Below, piece after piece: positions 7,227-19,200 of a DNA stretch of 64,000 nt. The stretch spans positions 1,054,001-1,118,000 of the forward strand of contig OY780964.2 in the NCBI GenBank assembly GCA_963675935.2. Direction: 5' to 3'. The DNA comes from G963675935 sp963675935 (GTDB taxonomy: Bacteria; Planctomycetota; Planctomycetia; Pirellulales; Thermoguttaceae). Positions within the stretch are counted from its first letter, which is position 1. Each line of letters begins with the position of its first letter. A model generated the notes under the pieces. It saw only the letters and a list, made by a program, of their open reading frames with translations. It was not told the DNA's origin and did not search any database. The translations under genes and the position numbers were made by a program.

Positions 7227-9523
7227 AAACTACTGTTTAACTTCCAAGAATCTTCAGTATGCAATACCCCATCAATACCGCCAACCATATCTACCCACTT
7301 GACCACATCAAGGATAGCAATTTCATATCGAGTATCCACTTTCGGATCAGTTACCAATGCTCCAATCTTAACGCCGCTATTGGCCACGAAACTCAGTTTA
7401 TGCTTGTCTTTGGCGTCTTCTTGCTCGTTGGCGTTCGTATCCGGCTGGACTTGCCTAGAATCCAACGCCACCGTAAACGAGAGCGTGAACGCTCCGTTGA
7501 CCGGGTCTTTCGTGTAGGCATCGCCCTTGTTGTACTTGTTGTAGAGGATCGAACTGTCGCCGACGTTTCCCGTCCATTCCTTTTGCGGTCCAATGGCGCC
7601 GACGGCAGGCATGGGTGTTTTAATCGTCTCGCCGTCGATCGTCCAATCGTTCGGAATCACCCAGTTCGTCAAATGGCTCGCGTTGTCTTGAACCGCGAAC
7701 TTCACCGTGTCGCGGCCGACCTCCTCGTTCGCGCCGTTCCACACCTTGACCATCACCGAGTCGCTCGCCGCGCTGGCGCTGATGGCCTTTACCCAGTATT
7801 CCGACAACGCCTCGCTCGACGCATACTTCGTGCCCGACGGCATTTCCGCCCCGTTCGCTATTTTATACACTTTCACGCCCGAAGTATACTCGAAAGAAAA
7901 CGTCATGCCGCTCAACTGCGACAACTCCAGCCGAAGCGGCTCGTAACGCGCCGACTCGGGCTGTGGCGACGAGGCGGCAAACAACGTGATCGGCTTCGCC
8001 ATCGTCTCTTCCATGTCGTCCTCGGCCTTCATCCGCGCCATGTTTTTCGACGTGTTGATGTAGCCGTTGTTGTCGCTGTCGGCATCGAGATCGATTTTCA
8101 AAACTACCGCCCCGGCCTTGTTCGTCGCGTCCGGCTGAACCTCGGCGAAGCAGTATTCGCCATCCGGCTCGAAATGCGCCGTCAGCCTGATCGGATTTGA
8201 TGAATTGTAGAAGTCGTCCAGCCCTTCCAACAATAGATCAACCGCCGTGGCGTTCAACGTGATCGGCAACGCCGAGGCTGCATCCGTCGGAACCGGCGTT
8301 CCATTCTTAAGCCATAGGCGAATGTATTGCGCGTACTCCGGCTCACCCGTGACTTCAATCCAATACTTGCCCGTCTGCCCCGTCGGACCGGCAATCGTCA
8401 GAGTGGCGGAAACAAGATCGTCGTCAGTCGATAAAATGCGAGGATCGAGTATCACCGCCGGTGTGCCGTCGTCCGACGTCACCACATTGTTGCCGTGCAA
8501 CTGATTGTTGTCGGTGACCAGCTCGCCGGAGATCGGATGAACGTTGCCTTCGTCGTAATCGTCGTTCACCGCGACGCACGCCGGAATAGTGCCCTCTTGA
8601 TACTCGGTCAACTCGCCGATTTGAAGGTCCACCGACACCACCTCGATCAAAACGCTGTCCGTAAGCGGATCGCCGATCGAAACGCCGTTGCCGTCAGTAT
8701 ACTGCGCCGTCACCAAAAGTTCCACCGGCGCGGCGGAGGGCGAGACGCCTTCGACATACAGCCCGGAAACCGTGCCCGTGTGCCAGGCGTCGCTGACGAT
8801 CCGCTCGCGCGTAAAGGCGTCCCAGACGCGGAGGCCCGACGGAATCGTCAACTTCCATTTGCCGTCGGAATTGAATGGCAGCGCGAGGTTGAGCGTAACC
8901 AGATCGTCGTCGGCCAAAAGGGTCGTCGGAAGCTGCGAGACCGACGTGGCGCCGTCGGACACCGGATTCTGATTCGCATCGACGTAGCCCAAGTCGTAAT
9001 CCTTGTTGCACGGAACGACCATCGGCAGCGTGTCCTCGAAAAGCTCCGGCATCTGATTCTGCCACGGGCCGATGGCCAAATTGACCGCTCCGGCCCGCAA
9101 CGCGACGGCGTCGGAGGGCTGCTTCCATTGATCGATGTTCTCGCCGCTCATGCCTTGCAGAAGGTTGTCGGCGATCCGGATGACGTCGAATTGGACCTTG
9201 AAATCCTCAACGCCGAACGCCGAGACGCCTTCAAGCACAAGCTCAATCTCGACGCTTGAGTTGGCCGGGATCGTCAGGGCGTTTTGATCGCCGTCGTACA
9301 GATAACTGCCGAAGACCTCGATCCAATCGTCGCCGACCGGGCGGTAGGCGCGGACCCATTTGCCGATCATCTCCTGCCATTCGCCGCTCCAATAGCCCAT
9401 CGAAAGCGTCCAGTAGCCGGTCACGTCGTAATCAAAATTGTTGGTGAAGGTTAAGGTGGCCGTGCGGAGTTGCTCGTCGTCCTCCAGATCGGCGACGATG
9501 CCGTCGTGCAGGTTGTCGGCCAC
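7223..9523 (-). CDS. Cassette C: shared module with an alternative C-terminus, interrupted
   Basis: The first about 470 residues (9523 down to about 8120) closely match giant-protein residues about 2505-2975 at both DNA and protein level, through to CFAEV.PDAT.K. After that point the two diverge completely. Cassette C continues with about 295 unique residues, including a segment resembling an Ig-like beta-sandwich (SGVKVYKIANGAEMPSGTKY). Homology to the giant gene reaches 13 bases beyond the GTG at 9521-9523, to about 9536, and then stops. It therefore lacks the giant protein's exported N-terminal part, and its translation start is uncertain. The frame ends at the IS701-like element. The remaining C-terminus probably lies at 5362-5782. 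It could be a silent donor for recombination into the giant gene. Confidence 0.7.
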   Translation of the reverse strand: MADNLHDGIVADLEDDEQLRTATLTFTNNFDYDVTGYWTLSMGYWSGEWQEMIGKWVRAYRPVGDDWIEVFGSYLYDGDQNALTIPANSSVEIELVLEGVSAFGVEDFKVQFDVIRIADNLLQGMSGENIDQWKQPSDAVALRAGAVNLAIGPWQNQMPELFEDTLPMVVPCNKDYDLGYVDANQNPVSDGATSVSQLPTTLLADDDLVTLNLALPFNSDGKWKLTIPSGLRVWDAFTRERIVSDAWHTGTVSGLYVEGVSPSAAPVELLVTAQYTDGNGVSIGDPLTDSVLIEVVSVDLQIGELTEYQEGTIPACVAVNDDYDEGNVHPISGELVTDNNQLHGNNVVTSDDGTPAVILDPRILSTDDDLVSATLTIAGPTGQTGKYWIEVTGEPEYAQYIRLWLKNGTPVPTDAASALPITLNATAVDLLLEGLDDFYNSSNPIRLTAHFEPDGEYCFAEVQPDATNKAGAVVLKIDLDADSDNNGYINTSKNMARMKAEDDMEETMAKPITLFAASSPQPESARYEPLRLELSQLSGMTFSFEYTSGVKVYKIANGAEMPSGTKYASSEALSEYWVKAISASAASDSVMVKVWNGANEEVGRDTVKFAVQDNASHLTNWVIPNDWTIDGETIKTPMPAVGAIGPQKEWTGNVGDSSILYNKYNKGDAYTKDPVNGAFTLSFTVALDSRQVQPDTNANEQEDAKDKHKLSFVANSGVKIGALVTDPKVDTRYEIAILDVVKWVDMVGGIDGVLHTEDSWKLNSSF

Positions 9524-9548
9524 GCGGCTAACGCCCTTCTCTCTTTTC

Positions 9549-10190
9549 CTACCTAACGGAACGCTCTGTCAATGGAAGGCGATCGCGCAGACGTTTTAAC
9601 GCTCCCGTTTGCCCCTGGCGTCTTTCTGTAAAATCAATCCACTTCGAGGCAAATTCGCGTCCAGGCTTATCAAAGCCACAGTGAATCAGTATGCCATAAG
9701 CAAGAATCCCCAATTGCTCGTCGGTCAGGTCGCGTTCACTTTTGCTGGCGACAAAATCCAGGATGGCCGCAATTCCCGCCTCGCGATATTGTATCACGAT
9801 GGCCTCGAGATATGGGTGCGTTTCAAAATTAGGGTCGCCGCTATACGACAACAATGCTTCTCTTTTATCCCAGATATGCTGAATCAAGAATGGAATAGCA
9901 TCGAGCGATCTGAGCGTTAGATTATCTTTTATGTTATTGTTACCAACAGATGCGTTGTGCTGAAATGGATTACGTTTATTCACAACATTTAGCCATTCGC
10001 TAAGTGACTGTTTATCCTGCTGGTTATCATCTTCGAGATCGCGATATATGGTTTTATCTAGGTGAGACGGCTCTACATTCCGCTGGTCTAGCTTTGCGTT
10101 TGGCGGTGCGGCATGTGTCTGCTTATTGCTTATTAATGATTTGTGTTCCAAAAGAAGTAACAATATTGCCAAGAGGATCGTTTTCTTCAT
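9549..10190 (-). CDS. Small exported hypothetical protein
   Basis: The 213-residue product starts with a signal peptide (MKKTILLAILLLLLEHKSL), so it probably acts outside the cytoplasm. The rest is helical with weak HEAT-like character, for example LRSLDAIPFLIQHIWDKRE and AIVIQYREAGIAAILDFV. I do not recognise a family. It starts 11 bases after the stop of the giant gene and runs in the same direction, so the two are almost certainly co-transcribed. Its place right behind a unique C-terminal tip is what an immunity or chaperone gene would have in a polymorphic toxin locus. No sequence motif proves that. Confidence 0.6.
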   Translation of the reverse strand: MKKTILLAILLLLLEHKSLISNKQTHAAPPNAKLDQRNVEPSHLDKTIYRDLEDDNQQDKQSLSEWLNVVNKRNPFQHNASVGNNNIKDNLTLRSLDAIPFLIQHIWDKREALLSYSGDPNFETHPYLEAIVIQYREAGIAAILDFVASKSERDLTDEQLGILAYGILIHCGFDKPGREFASKWIDFTERRQGQTGALKRLRDRLPLTERSVR

Positions 10191-10201
10191 TGAATTGAGT
10201 C

Positions 10202-13200
10202 CTATGATTGATTTGGGTTGGTGAAAGGAAGATGAGCGGTACCGATACAGTTGTTACCACCGCCCGCCGAGCGCACCCAAGAAATATGGCCGTTTCCGTC
10301 AGTTATCTGTGTAACGGTTATTCTCGATGACCATGCGAAATAGTTTGAACAACACGATCCCATGACCGAATGACCATTGGGTCGTTCATTTTCCACGTTT
10401 GTGAAGCTGACTCGAACCCATTCAAAGAAGTTTGACTCTTGCCGAATAGCGCTCATCCCCACAAATGCGGTGGCGCCTGTGTCTATCCTTGGATTATCTA
10501 TCGAATAAAGATGCCGATTCACTGGAATAGTGGTCTCGTCTGGAAACTGCTTACGAGGAGGATCATCGTTGGGCCGTTCTACGCAACGTGGAAACTCGGT
10601 TATTTCAGCTTGTTTCCACGTCCCATTCGCTTGTAGTGCCCACATCCGACTTGCTCTCGACCTGGTAATGTCGAAACGAACGGCACTCTGGAGTTCAATA
10701 TATTCAGGCATTACCGTGTACTCAAACCCAATCCCATTTTGGAATAGCTTGCCTTGCCCCACCGTTTTTTCCGGAACAATCCCAAAACCTCCTATATCGT
10801 TGAAAGCGTCATCAACAACGGTTTTCTTTGCGTCGTCCCAAAGCTTTTCAGTTTGTTGGTTCTTTATCGTTGGATCGGCGATCCAAATTCCGGTGGCATC
10901 AACGATGTCGGAAACGAGCAACGCATGGTCGTAGCTTAACTTCAATTCGATGTCACCCACTCTCGCACTGGGTTGAAGAACCTCGACCCAAACGACCAAA
11001 CCCTCCGCCGGAATGTTGGCCACGGGAATTGTCGCCACACCATTGACAATCGGCAGTTCCGAGGAGCCGCTTGTCGGTCCCGCCAACTTCTTTGTCGTAG
11101 TATACCAGAATCTGACCGAACCGCTCAATACCGTGAGGCAGGCGTTTCCTTCAATCGGTGCGCCTGGATTCTGAATCAGCAGCCGCATCATGTCGACTTC
11201 GTTCCGTGAGGCGTTTAGGGTTTCGTCCCACCCGCGATGACAGACCGTTGCGCCTTGGGCATTGCGGATTGCCGCCGGGATCACAACGCCGAATGTAATC
11301 AGATTACCATTGATCCCCGTAATTGTTGCGATCACATAATTGTTCGGATTCTGCAATGTGGCATTCCCGATCGTTATGGTGTCGCCGAGCATGAATCCCG
11401 TCGCGTCTTGCACCGTCGCGTAGTTTACGTCGCCGAGCTGATCAGACATGACCGGGCTGCTGCTCGCGTGTATGTAGTCATCCTGAAAATCTGGGCGGCC
11501 ATCTCCGTCAGTGTCATTCCAATTCACGATGGTGAACGCGCCGCCCTGCTTGGTCACCGGATCGAACTCCTCGCGTCCGTCTCCTTTGCCCTCGCCAATC
11601 GTTCGTGATGCCGTTTGATACTGATCCGCCACGTGGTATTGGCCGTCCCATATTTGCAGATCCCCGTTCAATACATCTGCGATTACCTTGTCCGTTGCAT
11701 CCGGTTTTACCTCGGCGAAGCAGTAATCGCCATCCGGCTCGAAATGCGCCGTCAGCTTGATCGGATTTGATGAATTGTAGAAGTCGTCCAGCCCTTCCAA
11801 CAACAGATCAACTGCCTGGGCATTTAGCGTGATCGGCAACGCCTCGGCACGGTCGGTCGGAACCGCAGTTCCGTCGGCAAGCCAAACGTGGATGTATTGC
11901 GTGTAATCGACCGATGAACTCGGGCCAGTTATCTCAATCCAATAATGGCCCGCCTGACCTGACGGACCAACGATCGCGAGCGTGGCGGGCAGTAGATCGT
12001 CGTCGGTCGATACGATGCGAGGCGGAATTATCGCCCCCGGCGCGCCGTCGTCCGACGCCACCACATTGTTGCCGTGCAAGAGATTGTTGTCGGTGACGGC
12101 TTCGCCGGAGATTGGATGCACGTTGCCCTCGTCGTAATCGTCGTTCACCGCGACGCACGCCGGAATCGTGTCCTCTTGATACTCGGTCAACGCGCCGATT
12201 TGAAGGTCCACCGACACCACCTCGATCAATACGCTGTCAACAACCGGGCTGCCGATCGAAACGCCGTTGCCGTCAGTATACTGCGCCGTCACCGAAAGTT
12301 CCACCGCCGCCGCGGAGGGCGAGACGCCCTCGACATACAGCCCAGAAACCGTGCCCGTGTGCCAAGCGTCGCTAACGATCCGCTCGCGCGTGACGGCGTC
12401 CCAGACGCGGAGGCCCGACGGAATCGTCAACTTCCATTTGCTGCCGAAATTGACCGGCAGCGTGAGGTTGAGCGAAACCAGATCGTCGTCGGCCGAAAGG
12501 GTTGTCGGAAGCTGCACGACCGACGCGGCGCCATCGGACACCGGATTCTGGTTCGCATCGACGTAGCCCAAGTCGTAATCCTTGTTGCACGGCACGACCG
12601 TCGGCAACGTGTCCTCGAAAAGCTCGGGCATGGTTCCCGACCATTCCCACGAGCCGACGGACAGATCGACCGCTCCGCCCCGCAAGGCGACGGCGTCGGA
12701 GGCCGCGGCCACGGAGCCTAGCCCGCCCTGGAGGATTTTATTGTTGATTTGGACAACGTTGAAGGTGGCCACGAGATCAAGGTCGCCGAATGCCGAGATG
12801 CCTTCGAGTACGAATTCGATTTCATCGCTGCTGTTGGCCGAAATCGTCAGTGCGTTTTGCTGGCCGCCGAAAACCTCGACCCACGAGCTGCCGACCTGGC
12901 GATAGGCGTGGACATTTTTACCGATTGCCTCATACCAATAAGTATTCCCGCCCACCTGATACCAATAGCCCATCGAGATGGTCCAGTAGCCGGTCACGTC
13001 GCAGGCGAAATTGTTGGTGAAGGTGGCGGAGGCCGTGTGGAGTTGGGCGTCGTCCTCCAGATCGGCGACGATGCCGTCGTGCAGGTTGTCGGCCACGCGG
13101 GTAACGCCGACGACGGCTTCTTCGTCCCAATTGTTGTTGAGCGGCAGCACGGCCTGCCGGTCGTCGCCCGTGCCCGTTTGGCCGTCGATTTCGAGTTCCA

Positions 13201-16200
13201 CCTGCACGGGATAGACAGCGATTGTAACGGTGGCCGTGTTGCTTGCCAGAGTAATCGGATCGCCGTCTTGATATACCGTCGCGTAGTGGTAGGTGAATGT
13301 GTCGATTCCTGAAAATCCCGCGGCGGGGGTGTAATTGCAGATCCAGCCGACATTGCCGTTCCAGGTGAAGTTGCTCAACGTACCGTGGGCGGGATCGGAA
13401 TCTACTTGCGGCGGATAGGTAAGAGTGGCGTAGTCGTTCATTTGTACAGCGACCTGATACACGCCCGCCGATTCATTCTGCACGAAATCGTCATTGGCCA
13501 CGGCGTAACAGGTCGAGCGATATACCTGGCCGCACCACTTCACCTCGGATGAATAAGTTGGATTGCCATCGTCAGTGGCCCGGATGGTGAACGAGTAAAC
13601 GCCGGGAGCGTCGTCCTTGCTGAAAAGCCAATGAACCACGCCATTGGAATCGATCCACGGATCATAAGCATGCGTGCCCGCAGAAGAGTGGCTGACCACC
13701 GACAAGGTAGTGGTCTCGGAATACTCACAGCTACCTGAGGTTATTTGTGTCGTCAGTTCTTGAGTGTCGGGGGTATCGTATTCGCTGAAGTTGATGTACC
13801 AATGATGGGCATAGTCGTACTGAATCGCCGGGCCGATCGGCACACTCCCGTTGCCGGCCTCGACCGTCATCGTAACCGACTTGGAGGCAAGGACGTCGTT
13901 GCCATTATAACACTCGACCTTGAAATTGTACGTGCCGCTGGGCGTATCGAAGCCGGGGGCCCATGAAAACACGCCGGTCGAGGAGTCGATGCTCGCCTCC
14001 CAGGGGATTTCGCCATTTTGCACATTCTGGATCGAGAGACGATATAAGCCGGAATCGCCGTCGGGATCATCCAACTTGAAGCGGCATTTGGTGGCGAGTC
14101 GATTGTTGACGGTGAGCAAAGAGGGGCCGGTCAGCGTCGATGCCACGTTGACCTCGCCGACGGTGATGGCGGCGGCGACGGTGGCCGATAAGCCGCCTTC
14201 GTCGGTTGCGCGGACCGTGAAATGGTAGGTCGTCGCCCCCCCGTGAGCTTCAGAAGGCTTCCACGAGAATACGCCCGTTGCGGCATCGATCGTCGGCCCG
14301 TCGACGTCGGCCGCCACCTTGTACATGGCGAGGTCAACATCTTCGAGGCTATAAGTCAGCGTCGCCACCGGCCCGGCGGGCGTCAGAACGGCATCGGCCG
14401 TGTCGGGATCGACCGCGATGGAACTGAAATTGTAGGTGTATTTTACCGCCTCGTTGGCTTCAAGATTGTCGGCATTGTCGGTGAACACCGGAGCGCGGTT
14501 CTGATCCCACACGTCGATATAAATCGTTTGCGTGGCACTGATGTGCGTCGTCGTGTTGGCGCCGGTAACGCGGATCGCAGTGTCATGGCCGCCCCAGTTC
14601 GTGCCGGGCATCCAACTGACGCTGGCGCTGAGCGGGTTGGACGTAACGTTGAACGTCAGCCCGGTTAGCGGAGTTGGAACGGCTTCGAGACTGTATTCCG
14701 TTGGTGACGCCACGGCGAAATCGTCCGAATTGAGCAAAAAGGCCAGTGCAAATCCCTCCACGATCGTCTCGTTCCGATCGGCCGCGACGTAACGCAGATT
14801 TCCTGGGGTGTTGACTGTCGTGCTGCCGGTGTGGGTATCGCCGCCGGCGAGAGTCAATTCGCCCGAGCCGATTTTCACCAAATCGCCATCGCCCCAAAGA
14901 AGGCCGGAAATCAGAAGCACCGCGCCGGCATCGGTCACGTCAACCGTCAGCGAACCATCCAAGCCCACGTCGGCCGAAATAGCCGCGTCGGTCACGCCCA
15001 TATCCACCGTAATATCATCGGTAACAAGGAAACCGTTGCCGGAGAGCGTGAAATCGTCGTCGGCGAACTCGATCGACATGAAGATGGTGTCGGCCGGGAA
15101 ATCGTTTTCGGTCGTGGTTTGCGCCGTACCGGCGAAATTGAGTTCATCGCCCTCAATGGGCGCAATATCGTCGGACCAGTTTTCCGCTGTGGTCCAATAG
15201 TGATCGGCTCCGCCGCCGTCCCACGTACAAAGGCTCGGCTCCTTGACCCTCACGGTCGTTTCCACGACGCCGGGCAAGTAGCGGGCCAAGGCGAAGTCGT
15301 TCGACTGAATGCCGTTGTACGCCTGACCTACCGCCACGATCTTCCCGTCCGATTGGATCGCCATGCCGTAGGCGCAATCCGAGCCGAGATGGAAATCCGT
15401 CGTCACGAGGCCGGCTGCGCCGAAAACCGTGTCCAGATCGCCGTTCGTTTCGTAGCGGGCCAACGCGAAATCGTTGTTGCCGCCGTTGCTGGCGCTGCCC
15501 GATATCACAATCTTCCCGTCCGATTGGATCGACAACGCATTGGCGTAAACGTTGCCGCCCGCATAATCCGCGGTCGTCATGCCGTTTGCGCTAAAACCCG
15601 CGTCGGGCGTGCCGTTCGCGTTGCAACGGGCCAACGCGAAATCGTAGTCGCTGCCGTCGTAGACGCTGCCCGCCGCCACGATCTTCCCGTCCGACTGGAT
15701 CGCCACGGCGTAGGCAATGTTGCTGCTGCCGGCGAACAGGACGGTCGCGAGGCCGTCCACACCGAAATCGTCGTCGGGCGTTCCATCGGCATTGTAGCGG
15801 GCCAACACGAATTCAGAATGCGTGCCGTTGGACGAGCCGCCCGCCACGACGATCTTTCCGTCCGACTGGATCGCCGCCGCCTTGGCAAAGTCGTCGTAAC
15901 CGCCGAAATCGGTTAGGACGAAGCCGCCCGCGCCGAAATCGTCTTCGTCGAGCGTTCCGTCGGCATCGTAGCGAGCCAAGGCGAAATCGGAATTGCCGCT
16001 GCTGTTGTAGGAATTGCCCGCCACGACGATCGCATCGTTCTGCAGAATCACCATCGAGTAGGCGAAGTCGTCGTAACCGGCGAGACCGGTGACGACCTTG
16101 CCGCCCGTGCCGAAGGTCGTGTCGAGCGAGCCGTCCGTGTTGTATCGGGCCAACGCGAAATCGTAGTCGCCGCCGTCGTAGACATAGCCTGCCACCACGA

Positions 16201-19200
16201 TCTTGCCGTTGGACTGGATCGTCACGCTGGTGGCGTGGTCTTCGGCGTTGTTGAAATCGGTGGTTGCAATGCCGTCCGTGTCGAACGTCGCGTCGAGGCT
16301 TCCATCGGCGTTGTAGCGAACGATGTTGAAGTCGCCGTTTTCAGCATTGCCGACAACCACGAGTTTCCCATCCGATTGGATCGCCACGCTCAGGGCTTGG
16401 TCGGATCCGCCGGCAATGTTTGTCGTCGTCACGCCGCTTGTGCCGAACGCGGTGTCGAGGCCGCCGTTGGTGTTGCACTGCGCCAACGCGAAGTCATCAT
16501 TGTCGCTGTTGGCGGCGTAGCCGGCCGCGACGATCTTGCCGTCCGATTGGATCGCCAGACCGTAAGCGTAATCCGTGCCGCCGGCGAAATCGGTGGTCAC
16601 TTTGCCGTCCGAGTCGAACGCGGTGTCGAGGCCGCCGTTGGTGTTATAGCGGATCAACGCGAAATCGCCGTTGCCGATGGAAGTATAACCCGCCGCGACG
16701 ATCTTCCCGTCGGATTGGATTGCCATTGCGTAGGCATAGTCATTGCCACCGAAGGTTGTCGTGACTTTGCCGTCGCTGTCGAAAGAGGTGTCGAGGCTGC
16801 CATCCGTGTTGTAGCGGGCCAACGCGAAATCGTTATTGGCGCTTCCCGATCCCGCCGCAACAATTTTGTTGTCCGATTGGATTGCCACCGAGTAGACACA
16901 ATCCGAGTTGCCGAAGAAGTTCGTCGTCACCATGCCGTCGCCGCCAAACGTCGTGTCGAGTATGCCGTTGGCGTTGTAACGGGCCAGGGCGAAATCGCTC
17001 GCGTAACTTCCCGCCGCCACGATCTTGCCGTCCGATTGGATCGCCACCGCATGGGCGCAATCCAGGGTGTAGCCAAAATCGGTGGCCGTCTTGCCGCTCG
17101 AGCCGAACGTCGTGTCGGGAGTGCCGTCGGCGTTGTAGCGAGCCAACGCGAAATCATAGCCGTGGCAGATACCCACCGCCACGATCTTACCATCCGATTG
17201 GATCGCCACCGCGTTGGCGCAGTCCGTACCGCTGAAGTTCGTCGAGGTATGGCCTCCATCGCCGAAACTGCCGTCCAGTTCGCCGTCGGCCAGATAGCGA
17301 ACGGCGCAGAAATCGTCGCCGATTTGGCCCGCCACGACGATCTTTCCGTCCGACTGGATCGCCACGGCCTTGGCCGCCTCCGCATTGCCGAGGTCGGTCG
17401 TCACGATGCCGCCGACGCCGAAATCGGTGTCGAGCGTACCGTCGGCCAGGTAGCGAATCACGCAGATGTCCCCGCCGACCGTGCCGACCACGACGATACG
17501 GCCATCGGACTGGATGGCGACGTTCTGGCCTACGTCACTGCCTTCGGAGAGATTGGTCGTGACCTTGCCACCGTCGCCGAAGGTCACGTCGAGCGTTCCG
17601 GCAGCGTCTTCGTCGCCGCCGGTCGTGTACGTGCCGTCTTCGTCGGTCGCCGTCGCCGTGATTGAATAATCGTCGTCATCGGTGTAGACATGCGAAACCG
17701 ACGACGGATTGCCTTCAATGTGTTGCGGCGTGTTGCCATCGCCCCAATCGATCGTCCAGCTTGAGATCGTGTCGTCGCCGGGATCGCTCGCGGAAAGATT
17801 CAGCACGTAGGCCAGTCCTTCGTTGACCAAACCGCTACCGCTGATGGTTAAGTAGGGTGCGACGTTATTGACCGCAATCGTCTTGCTTGCGACGTTCGCG
17901 TATATGCCTTCCTCGTCCGTCACGTACACCCTGATCGTCGCTTCGGCCCAATCGTCGGCATAGACGTGCCTCGCCAGACGGTTGGCGGCGGCAAGTTGGG
18001 CCGCCGTGTACGTGTCGCTCTCGCCGTCGCCCCAATGGACCGTGTAGCTGACGACCTCGTCCTGGCCTGGATCGACGACCGGCGACAACGTCAGCGTGTA
18101 GGTCGAGCCTTCCGTGGCGACGTTGGGATCGCCGGCCATCAAGGCAGCTACTTCGTCGGCCGTGATCGCCCGATTGTAAATCCGCACGTCGTCGATCTTG
18201 CCGTCAAAACTGTAGTAACTTCCCGCCCATGTGGGATCATAATAATAACATGTCCCGATGCTCAGCGGCCGGTTGGCGTCGCCGTACTCCGGGAGTCCCG
18301 GCTCGATCGTGTGGGTGCCAGAGGCCGCGCGAACGCAGTCAAAGTAAATCGTCATTTCCCTGGCAACATCCACCGTCGCCGTAATCAAATGCCAACAATT
18401 GTTGGACAAGGTGGAAGACGTTGTCAGACTCGCGGACGTTGTTGTCGATAGATTAAATATGACTTGGCGCGATGAGGTGATCACCAATTGATAGTTATAG
18501 TGTCCCACGCCGTTCCACGGTTTCGAGATGATCCAGCCGTTGCCTTCCGTGGAGTCGACGTAAACCCATGTGCTTAGAGTCAATTCGTTGGTGCCGCCGT
18601 TGTACTTCAGGGCAGGGTTGTCTAAAACTGCGATATTATCATTGAGTCCGTCGAAATCCACCGCGCCGTCGAACTGTCCCTCGCCAGTCCAGGTTGCCCC
18701 GCCATAGAGAGTGCCGTTTAGGCCGTTGCCACTCGAATCCGAGACCGTCGCCCCGCTTGATTCGTCAAGCTTCCAGTAGCCGACAAGCCCGTCGCCGCTG
18801 ATGGTTACCGTCGGTGCCACGTCAACGACCGTAATCGTTTGTTCGGCCATGCCGACGTATGTGCCGTCCTCGTCGGTCACTTCCAGAGCAATCGTCACGT
18901 TGCTTGCGTCGTCGGCATAGATGTGGGTCACCAGACGATTGGCAGCGGCGAGTTGGGCCGCCGTGTAAGTGTCGCTCTCGCCATCGCCCCAGTGAATCGT
19001 GTAACTTGTGATCGCGTCTTGTCCCGGATCGGTCGCGGGGGCTATCCGCAGCGTATACACAGAGCCTTCTGAGATGCTGTTGGGATTGCTCGACATCAAG
19101 GCAGCCACGCCACCGGCCGTCAACGCCTGATCGTAGACTCGCACGTCGTTCAACTGGCCGTCCCATGTGTAGGCCACGACGTTTGGATCGGCTGTGCTGT

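Noticed and set aside
15270..17590. Regularly spaced DNA repeats that could suggest CRISPR
   Set aside because: The period is about 165 bp, the repeats are imperfect, and they encode the delta-60 protein repeat in one uninterrupted frame.
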